A stretch of 58,334 bases of DNA from Victivallales bacterium (GTDB lineage Bacteria > Verrucomicrobiota > Lentisphaeria > Victivallales > GWF2-38-69), in NCBI GenBank assembly GCA_021733985.1, contig JAIPJT010000012.1, positions 1 through 58,334 on the forward strand, written 5' to 3'. The position numbers and the translations under genes are program-made. The notes below the pieces were generated by a model, which worked only from the letters and a program-made list of their open reading frames with translations, was not told where the DNA came from and made no database searches. Positions 51,986-58,334 of this stretch are shown here, piece by piece; position 1 is the first letter of the stretch; every line of letters starts with the position of its first letter.

Positions 51986-52085
51986 GAACATTGGTGTACA
52001 GAACATTAATAATAAGGAGTTCAGCTAAAAAATCTATTGTACTGGATATATTCTGTATTCAAATAAAATATCAGACCGGTTTAAT

Positions 52086-53318
52086 CTATATATCCATGTG
52101 AAGGACCTTATCAATTTTCTCCATAGCCCAGTCAATATCATTTTTCCTGATCACCAGAGGCGGGGCAAATCTGATCACATTGTCATGTGTTTCTTTACAT
52201 AGAATCCCTTCATCTTTCAATGCCTCGCAGAACTGTCTGGCACCGCCGAGGTCATTAAAAAGTTCGACTCCCAACATCAAACCTTTGCCCCTGATTTCCT
52301 TAACGTACGGACTGTTAACTGCTTTCAGCTGTTCCGCAAAGTAGCTGCCAAGTTTTGCCGAATTTTCTATCATCCCCTCCTCCACAAGAACTTTTAATGC
52401 GGTTCTGGCAACAATGCTTGCAAGTGGATTTCCTCCGAAAGTACTGCCGTGGTCACCGGGATGGAAAACGCTCAGTACTTCTTTATTTGACAATACAGCA
52501 GAAACAGGATACATACCTCCTGACAAAGCTTTTCCGATTACAGTGACATCCGCCTGTATACCATAATGTTCTTCACATAAAAGCTTTCCTGTCCGCCCCA
52601 GACCTGTCTGAATTTCATCTGTAATGAGAATAACATTGTTGTCATCACATATTTTTCTGGCTTTTTTCAGATAATCATCGGGAGGTACATTTATACCGCT
52701 TTCGCCCTGGATCGGCTCAACCAGAAACGCAACTGTATTAGAATTAATCGCTTTCTCAAGAGCATCGGCATCTCCGAACGGTATTGATTTAAAACCGGGA
52801 GAAAAAGGTGCATAACCGTCACGATACTGTTCTTCGGAATTAAACCCTACTATTGTAACTGTCCGGCCATGGAAATTGTTATCGCAGACAATTATCTCGG
52901 CTTTCCCGTAAGGAACTTTCTTTTCATAATATCCCCATTTTCTTACAGCTTTTATAGCGGATTCGACAGCCTCGGCTCCGCTGTTCATGGGCAGAACCAT
53001 ATGAGAATCAGTCATTTCACAAAGCTCCTTATACAGCAGGCCAAGCTGTTCATTCCGGAAAGCTCTTGAAGTTATAGCAAGTTTTCTGGCCTGTCCGATC
53101 ATGGCCTCTACGATCCTGGGATGGCAATGCCCCTGATTTACAGCAGAATAAGAAGCGAGACAGTCCATATACTTTTTTCCTTCAACATCCCAAACCCAGA
53201 TACCTTCACCTCTGGTTAGAACAACATCCAAAGGTTTATAGTTTCTTGCACCGTATTCATTTTCCAAAGCGATAAACTGCTCTGTGGTTTTAGGTATTCC
53301 TGATTCCTGTTCCGTCAT
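52086..53318 (-). CDS. rocD: Ornithine--oxo-acid aminotransferase
   Basis: PLP enzyme moving the delta-amino group of ornithine to 2-oxoglutarate, giving glutamate-semialdehyde. The 410 residues show [31 protein letters not shown] near the start, GNNFHGRT-type [21 protein letters not shown] and the PLP lysine in VIGKALSGG. This sequence pattern and length match RocD rather than acetylornithine aminotransferase. Role: ornithine/arginine breakdown, linked to proline or glutamate. No other arginine genes adjoin it, though a YfcC transporter is elsewhere in the window. Confidence 0.9.
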   Translation of the reverse strand: MTEQESGIPKTTEQFIALENEYGARNYKPLDVVLTRGEGIWVWDVEGKKYMDCLASYSAVNQGHCHPRIVEAMIGQARKLAITSRAFRNEQLGLLYKELCEMTDSHMVLPMNSGAEAVESAIKAVRKWGYYEKKVPYGKAEIIVCDNNFHGRTVTIVGFNSEEQYRDGYAPFSPGFKSIPFGDADALEKAINSNTVAFLVEPIQGESGINVPPDDYLKKARKICDDNNVILITDEIQTGLGRTGKLLCEEHYGIQADVTVIGKALSGGMYPVSAVLSNKEVLSVFHPGDHGSTFGGNPLASIVARTALKVLVEEGMIENSAKLGSYFAEQLKAVNSPYVKEIRGKGLMLGVELFNDLGGARQFCEALKDEGILCKETHDNVIRFAPPLVIRKNDIDWAMEKIDKVLHMDI

Positions 53319-53635
53319 CTTTTTTGTACCCTTTCATTATTTATTATTGTTCATTTTATAATTTGTTAATTCAGTGTACTATAATGAAATATTAAGGAGC
53401 ATTTATTTCAAATAATTATTAGCAATTATAATTAAGATTTATAATTCATTAAAGTGTTTAACTAAAAAATTTCTGATATTATGTTAATTTTCAAAATTTG
53501 AATTATATTCTGTATATATACAGTAAAAAAAAATTATTTTTATAAAGAAACAAGTTCATTTGAGATTCATACCAATGCTCAGCCATTCCGGATGAATTTG
53601 TTTTACAATAACCAGATTTTAATAAGGAACTGAGA
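53319..53635. other. Divergent intergenic region rocD / tyrS
   Basis: About 317 AT-rich bases with the palindrome CTGTATATATACAG (separate entry). No T-box leader was recognised upstream of tyrS. Confidence 0.55.
53510..53523. promoter_or_regulatory. AT-rich palindrome CTGT-N6-ACAG
   Basis: CTGTATATATACAG is a perfect 14-bp palindrome. It resembles a LexA-type box (CTGT-N8-ACAG) but with a spacer of six, so LexA binding is doubtful. It lies between rocD (192 bases) and tyrS (113 bases). Confidence 0.3.
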
Positions 53636-54925
53636 ATGCGCAATAACAAATGTTTTGAGGATATGGACAGCCGGGGTTTTTTTTATCAGCTGACCGACAC
53701 AGAAGCTGTTAACAAAGCATTAAACAGCAACAAGATATTTTTTTATGTAGGATTCGATCCGACTGCCGACAGCCTTCACATAGGTCACCTGCTTCCTGTG
53801 ATGGCTGCAAGGTTTTTACAGCAGTCAGGCCATATCCCTATAATACTTGTAGGCGGTGCAACCGCACTCGTCGGGGATCCGTCGGGCAAACAGGAAGCAA
53901 GGCCGGTTTTACCCAGAGAAACTGTAGCAGAAAATGCGGACAGCATAAAGAAGCAGCTGGGAAATTTTATTAATTTTGAAGAGAACAATGCATTATTTGT
54001 CAATAACGCCGACTGGCTCTGCGATATTAATTATATAGACATGCTGCGCGATATCGGAAAGCATTTCAGTATAAACAGAATGCTTTCTATGGATTCGGTA
54101 AAACAGAGAATGGATACCGGCATAACCTTCCTGGAATTTAATTATATGGTACTTCAGGCCTATGACTTTCTGCACCTTAATAAAAAATACAACTGCACAC
54201 TTCAGATAGGAGGACAGGACCAGTGGGGAAACATTGTTTCGGGAGTCGAACTTGTCAGAAGAATTGCCGGTACCCAGGTATACGGAACCACATTCCCGCT
54301 TTTAACAGACAGCAGCGGTAAGAAGTTCGGCAAAACTGCAGCAGGGGCTGTTTGGCTTGATCCCGCTCGTACTCCTGTATTTGATTACTACCAGTTCTGG
54401 AGAAATGTTGAAGACACAGAAGTGGAAAAACTTTTACTCCTTTTCACCTCTCTCCCGACTGAAGAAATAAAACAGCTCGGTAAACTGAAGCCGCCGGAAA
54501 TAAACAGAGCCAAAGAAATACTGGCATTTGAAGCTACCAAGCTTGCTCACGGTGAAGAACAGGCTGCAAAAAATTTTTTAGCCGCCGGAAGCAAATTCGG
54601 CTTTTCAGACCCTGACAACAGGATAGAAACATCAAGCTGTATTGTCAAATATAAACCCTCAAAAGCTTCACAGGATCTACCCTGCTTTAAAGTTAAATCG
54701 GAAGAATTGGAAAATGGAGGCAAATGGATAGTAGCTCTCCTGTCTGAGTCGGGCTTATGCGGCAGCAACAGCGAAGCAAGACGTCTAATCAAAGGCGGCG
54801 GAGCATACATAAACAACAAACGCGTTACAGATATGAATTGTAAAGTCAGCAAAACCGATATCAAAAACGATGATTTAATACTTAAAGCCGGAAAGAAAAA
54901 AATAAAAAGAATAATGATGGAATAA
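53636..54925 (+). CDS. tyrS: Tyrosyl-tRNA synthetase
   Basis: Class I synthetase charging tRNA-Tyr. The HIGH-type motif is at 48-51 (LHIGHLL), the KMSKS-type loop is KFGKT at 230-234, and an S4 RNA-binding domain (LLSESGLCGSNSEARRLIKGGGAYINNKRV) ends the 429 residues. The KFGKT form puts it in the TyrS type with short loop. Eleven bases separate it from ftsA, so tyrS-ftsA-ftsZ is probably one transcript, an unusual link of translation and division. Confidence 0.96.
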   Translation: MRNNKCFEDMDSRGFFYQLTDTEAVNKALNSNKIFFYVGFDPTADSLHIGHLLPVMAARFLQQSGHIPIILVGGATALVGDPSGKQEARPVLPRETVAENADSIKKQLGNFINFEENNALFVNNADWLCDINYIDMLRDIGKHFSINRMLSMDSVKQRMDTGITFLEFNYMVLQAYDFLHLNKKYNCTLQIGGQDQWGNIVSGVELVRRIAGTQVYGTTFPLLTDSSGKKFGKTAAGAVWLDPARTPVFDYYQFWRNVEDTEVEKLLLLFTSLPTEEIKQLGKLKPPEINRAKEILAFEATKLAHGEEQAAKNFLAAGSKFGFSDPDNRIETSSCIVKYKPSKASQDLPCFKVKSEELENGGKWIVALLSESGLCGSNSEARRLIKGGGAYINNKRVTDMNCKVSKTDIKNDDLILKAGKKKIKRIMME

Positions 54926-54936
54926 GTTTTAATTAG

Positions 54937-56184
54937 ATGAGAAAAAGAACTCAGGTCATAACAGGAATAGATATAGGGACTTCTAACATTAGGGTTCTTA
55001 TCGGTGAATATGATTACAATACCGAGAATATAAAAATAATAGGTTACTCTGAAAAAAAATCAGAAGGTGTAATTAAAGGGGAAATTTCCGACCTCTTAAA
55101 AGTAAGCGTTATACTTGAGGAAGCCGTGAAGGAAGCAGAGCATGTTTCAAACAAAGTTATCTCTTCGGAGCACCTGTATACAGCTGTTACCGGCAGCCAT
55201 ATCAGGACTTCTGAAGGCAACGGTACTATTCTGATCAACAGCGAAAACAAAGTTGTTACACAGCAGCATATATCTGAAGTTTTAAAGTCCACCAGAAGCC
55301 AGTTTGCTCCGCCGGACTGTATAATGCTTGATACTATCGACGGCAGTTTTATCATAGATAACACATACCATGTCCTTGACCCTGCGGGCCATTCAGCATC
55401 AAAACTCGAAGCCCATACACACATCATCTATGCAAATAAAAACCGGGTTGAAAGCTATGTAAACCTGATTAAAGACCAGGGGTTTGAAACCGTTATCCCT
55501 GTTTTCAGCGGCACTGCAACAGCCCTGTCTGTCCTTACTTCAGATGACTTCGACCACGGAACCCTCGTTATTAATATGGGAGGAGGTACTACAGAGTATA
55601 CAGTTTTTAATAATTATACTGCCACGGTAAGCTCCGTCTTAAGCGTAGGGATAAACCATATAATTAACGATCTTTGCCTGGGGCTGGAAATAGATTTTCC
55701 TTTCGCCAGAGAAATTTTTTCTTCAGGTATTGTCCAGGATAAGAAAAAAAACGGTGAAGAGTATATTGAAAAAAAAGGAACTTTGAAAACCAGAAAAATA
55801 CCTATTGTGAGTATCGAAAAAATAATAGAATTACGCCTTAAGGAAACTTTTGAAATTATCTATGAAAAGCTCGAAAATAACTATCAGATAAACACCCTTA
55901 ATAATGGAATTATTTTATGCGGCGGTATTTCCAGTGTTCCAGGGATACACAATATCGTCAGTGATGTCTTTGATATGCCGGTAATAACAGGCACCGCACA
56001 AAATTTTAGCGGACCTGAAAATATAGTTAATAATTCCGGGTTCCTTACCGCAGTCGGACTTTTGCGTTACGGCGCACATGAAATAGAAAATTCCAGACAG
56101 ACTACTAAATCTGTTATCAGAAACATTGACCATAAGCTTTGGTCCTTCTGGAAAAAAATCTGGAGGGCATTAATAAATGAATGA
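54937..56184 (+). CDS. ftsA: Cell division protein FtsA
   Basis: Actin-like ATPase tethering FtsZ to the membrane. The 415 residues start with the phosphate loop GIDIGTSNIRVLIGE; the 1C domain carries TGSHIRT; the second nucleotide motif is NMGGGTTEYTVF; the adenosine motif is ILCGGISSVPGI. The C-terminal amphipathic helix HKLWSFWKKIWRALIN is the membrane-targeting sequence. The ftsZ start overlaps the stop by eight bases (56177-56184), which couples their translation. Confidence 0.93.
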   Translation: MRKRTQVITGIDIGTSNIRVLIGEYDYNTENIKIIGYSEKKSEGVIKGEISDLLKVSVILEEAVKEAEHVSNKVISSEHLYTAVTGSHIRTSEGNGTILINSENKVVTQQHISEVLKSTRSQFAPPDCIMLDTIDGSFIIDNTYHVLDPAGHSASKLEAHTHIIYANKNRVESYVNLIKDQGFETVIPVFSGTATALSVLTSDDFDHGTLVINMGGGTTEYTVFNNYTATVSSVLSVGINHIINDLCLGLEIDFPFAREIFSSGIVQDKKKNGEEYIEKKGTLKTRKIPIVSIEKIIELRLKETFEIIYEKLENNYQINTLNNGIILCGGISSVPGIHNIVSDVFDMPVITGTAQNFSGPENIVNNSGFLTAVGLLRYGAHEIENSRQTTKSVIRNIDHKLWSFWKKIWRALINE

Positions 56185-57403
56185 ACAGAAACAAAATAAT
56201 ACTGTCCGGAAAAACTCAGAAAATGAATCAGGTAAAGTTTTAGTAATCGGTTTAGGAAGAGCCGGTATAAGAATAATCAACCAATTGAACACCCCCGGCA
56301 GGATGGAAAGACTGGAACTTGCAGCTGTAGATACTGATAAAAGGGATACAGAATTATCCCGGGTTGACAGCTTCATTATCGGTGAAGAATGGACTAACGG
56401 CAGAGGCTGCGGCGGCAATGTTATTAAAGGAGAAAGAGCTGTCGCACATAAAAGTAATACTCAAATCAGAAATATCATAAAAGATGTTTCTCTTTTAATA
56501 ATAGTAGCCGGCTTCGGTCGCGGCACCGGAACAGGCGGTGCACCCGTGATAGCAAGAATTGCCAGGGAAAAAAATGTCCCGACAATAATAATAGCAACTC
56601 TTCCCTTTACTTTCGAAGGACACGGTAAAAGAGAAATTGCGGAAAAACAAATCAGCGCCCTGATTAAAACAACAAATACCGTTATACCGGTCCCTAACGA
56701 CCTGCTTTACAGCCGGCTGCCCTCAACCGCATCTTTTGAAGAAGCTTTCAAACTCTCAAATAAGTATATATCAAAAGCTGTTATCGGTATCACCGAACTG
56801 CTCCATTATGATAATATGCTTTCCGTAGACCTCTGCGCACTGCACAATATTCTCTGCAATCAAAAAACTGAATGCGGAATAGGTATTGGTCAGGATACTT
56901 CAGCAGATAACAATTCAAGGATCCGCAATGCACTCAAAAATTTATTTGACTCTCCGCTTATGGGAGGGCAGCCACGTTTAAAAACCGCTGATGCAATAAT
57001 AATGTCCGTAACAGGCGGTGAAGACTTAACAATCGGAGAAGTAAAATATGCCCTCGAAACTATAACTTCAATTGCTGATAAAGATGCCGAAATTATAGCA
57101 GGCGCCAATACAAACACTGAATTTAACAACAAAGTACAAATTACAGTTCTACCTATAAAATCAGAAAATTCAGTTAAACCTTCAGCCGAATTCCCCAATA
57201 AAATACATTTAGCTAAACAGGCTTCAAAAACTGCTATAATCCGGGATGTACATAAACTGAAAGAAGAAGCTATACAGCTTGAACTGCCATTTAAGACCCA
57301 GAACAGAGGAATTTTTACAAATACAACTCCGACAATTCACAAAGGGGAGGATCTTGATATCCCTACTTTCCAGAGAAAGGATATTCATGTTGACACCGGA
57401 TAA
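56177..57403 (+). CDS. ftsZ: Cell division protein FtsZ (divergent)
   Basis: Tubulin-like GTPase that forms the division ring, 408 residues. The GTP motif is GFGRGTGTG at 112-120, with arginine in place of one glycine of the usual GGGTGTG, and the loop normally TRGLGAGANP reads NGRGCGGN at 74-81. In the T7 loop the usual N-V-D-F-A-D appears as SVDLCA (216-221): the first acid (D218) is kept, but the second is alanine (A221) and the asparagine is serine. The C-terminal FtsA-binding peptide DIPTFQRK is present near 394-402. The N-terminus fits the family. GTP turnover is thus predicted to be slow or to need a partner; this is inference. Confidence 0.92.
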   Translation: MNEQKQNNTVRKNSENESGKVLVIGLGRAGIRIINQLNTPGRMERLELAAVDTDKRDTELSRVDSFIIGEEWTNGRGCGGNVIKGERAVAHKSNTQIRNIIKDVSLLIIVAGFGRGTGTGGAPVIARIAREKNVPTIIIATLPFTFEGHGKREIAEKQISALIKTTNTVIPVPNDLLYSRLPSTASFEEAFKLSNKYISKAVIGITELLHYDNMLSVDLCALHNILCNQKTECGIGIGQDTSADNNSRIRNALKNLFDSPLMGGQPRLKTADAIIMSVTGGEDLTIGEVKYALETITSIADKDAEIIAGANTNTEFNNKVQITVLPIKSENSVKPSAEFPNKIHLAKQASKTAIIRDVHKLKEEAIQLELPFKTQNRGIFTNTTPTIHKGEDLDIPTFQRKDIHVDTG

Positions 57404-57466
57404 TCATAACAAAAGAAAAATAAAAACCACTACAACTGCCAATATTATTCCGAAGCTTACACCGCC

Positions 57467-57496
57467 GGTATGATGCTGCAGTAGCTACTGCATACC
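57467..57496 (+). terminator. Palindromic hairpin after ftsZ
   Basis: TGCAGTAGCTACTGCA (57477-57492) is a perfect 16-bp palindrome; GGTATG (57467-57472) and CATACC (57491-57496) can extend the stem. No U tract follows, so it may slow or end transcription only weakly. Confidence 0.35.
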
Positions 57497-57529
57497 AGTC
57501 ATGCGACGGTACTTGAATTGCTGTTAACG

Positions 57530-57570
57530 ACCTGTCCGCTATAGCTCGGTGAGCGACGGCGGGAACAGGT
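57530..57570. repeat. REP-like hairpin
   Basis: ACCTGT-CCGC (57530-57539) pairs with GCGG and ACAGGT (57565-57570). The loop CTATAGCTCGGTGAGCGACGG resembles the inner parts of 29394-29425 and 39538-39573. Such hairpins occur widely in draft genomes of this kind. Confidence 0.5.
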
Positions 57571-57905
57571 AAAGTGCAATGCGTAATCCCGCAGGGTTTG
57601 AATTTTACAAATTAATAAATTTTTTTTACTTAAAACCTTTGTAAAGTTCAAATGCATATAATTTGGGTTAAAAAAACGGCATTGACCTGCAAATGACAGT
57701 CAGAACCGTATATGTTCTAAAAAAACATAAGGCGCCGGAAGTTTAAAGGGAAGCTTTTCCAGCCTTGACTCTCGGAAAATTCGAATATCTTAATAAAAAA
57801 TTGGGTTCCGCATATTGATTTCTATTACCTTTTTCTGTAAAATTTAAATAAAGTCATGTTTTTTTCAGGTCAAGTAAAAAATATTAACTTTAAAGGAGAA
57901 ATCTC

Positions 57906-58334
57906 ATGAAAAGACTGATTATTGCGATTTTACTCGTCTGCAGTGTATTGTTTATCGCGAATACTGCTTTTGCTGAAAAAACTGAAGCTAAAGAGTCAAG
58001 CCTTCTCAGACTCTGTATCTGGCCGGGATTATGGTCATGGCCTACAGATCAAAATATATATGGACTTCAGCTTGGTATCCCTGTTTCATTTAATAAAAAA
58101 AACACTGTTGCAGGAGTTGATGCCGCACTGGGCGTAAGTATGGCCGAATGCGTAAAAGGACTGAGAGGTTCTTTTCTGTTGAACATGGGCCATGATTCAA
58201 GCGGAGTAGAGTTTTCCACAGTTAATATTTCAAAAAACTTTAACGGTGTTTCCTGTGCTTTCTTTAACCAGGCAAGGAAAAAATCTGCAATTTTACAGCT
58301 TGGTATAGTTAATCAGGCGCAGGATTCAAAAGGA
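57906..58334 (+). CDS. LA_2272-type surface repeat protein (5' part)
   Basis: The window cuts this gene at its 3' end; 143 codons are seen. Residues 1-23 are a signal peptide ending TAFA. The body has the family pattern of short units: IYGLQLGIPVSF, then GVDAALGVSMAECVKGLRGSFLLNMGHDSSGVEFSTVNIS, then ILQLGIVNQAQDS, each with G-x-x-hydrophobic-G. These proteins are thought to be outer-membrane or surface exposed; function is unknown. AGGAGAAATCTC precedes the ATG at 57906. It is placed after a long non-coding gap downstream of ftsZ. Confidence 0.75.
   Translation, partial: MKRLIIAILLVCSVLFIANTAFAEKTEAKESSLLRLCIWPGLWSWPTDQNIYGLQLGIPVSFNKKNTVAGVDAALGVSMAECVKGLRGSFLLNMGHDSSGVEFSTVNISKNFNGVSCAFFNQARKKSAILQLGIVNQAQDSKG

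Larger units (their letters stand above)
57404..57905. other. Intergenic region downstream of ftsZ
   Basis: About 500 bases. The hairpins at 57467-57496 and 57530-57570 are listed separately. From 57600 it is AT-rich with T and A runs. A good AGGAG site for the following gene lies at 57894-57898. No further gene is supported. Confidence 0.55.

Noticed and set aside
1-58334. CRISPR array, prophage or defence island
   Set aside because: No regularly spaced repeats, phage structural genes or known defence genes were seen.

Overview
The window is an AT-rich bacterial chromosomal segment with about forty protein genes, no rRNA or tRNA gene that I can see, and several families of short intergenic repeats. 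The best guess for the host is an anaerobic member of the PVC superphylum, most likely Lentisphaerota or a relative. The reasons are a divergent FtsA/FtsZ pair, a prepilin-type protein of the kind expanded in that group, a surface-repeat protein of the LA_2272 type, a ferredoxin-linked 2-oxoacid oxidoreductase, and hairpin-rich intergenic repeats. This is inference from gene content, not a phylogenetic result.

Layout. 1-3354: a pyrR-pyrB-pyrC pyrimidine operon (minus strand) after a repeat-bearing leader. 3355-5548: a long regulatory gap with a candidate small RNA and a branched RNA leader, then an efflux-type adaptor and a bidirectional terminator. 5588-7018: an operon of three Hsp20 chaperones (minus). 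7426-15222: a plus-strand run of M20 amidohydrolase, MHS-type transporter, small P-loop kinase, YfcC transporter, DEAD-box helicase and a radical-SAM/MnmC2-like fusion. 15367-18795: a DUF4914 gene and a saccharopine-dehydrogenase-like gene (minus), separated by an RNA with two exclusive folds and a terminator. 19049-21594: a membrane glycosyltransferase and frr. 22167-27283: korDABC and methylmalonyl-CoA mutase, both acting around succinyl-CoA. 27446-35125: a GSCFA protein, then a MacAB-like ABC exporter locus bracketed by two 307-residue DUF2807 proteins. 35122-42973: dipeptide epimerase, UbiB-like kinase, M48 protease, RNase G-fmt, folK. 43213-51779: signalling and surface genes (two GGDEF proteins, an amino-acid permease, a broken prepilin gene, an XRE-PAS regulator, small unknown proteins). 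52086-57403: ornithine aminotransferase, then tyrS-ftsA-ftsZ. The window ends inside a surface-repeat protein gene at 57906.

Most unusual points. (1) One protein joins a YtqA/YhcC-type radical SAM domain to an MnmC2/MnmD-type tRNA methyltransferase, predicting a single-chain wobble-uridine enzyme. (2) FtsZ lacks one conserved catalytic acidic residue of its T7 loop but keeps the C-terminal FtsA-binding peptide. (3) A switch-like RNA sits in front of the DUF4914 gene. (4) A compact pseudoknot element lies near 47.2 kb. (5) At least three families of non-coding repeats show terminal inverted repeats, compensatory hairpins and one nested insertion. (6) The paired DUF2807/ABC exporter locus may be an undescribed envelope system. 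All foldings and alignments were done by eye.
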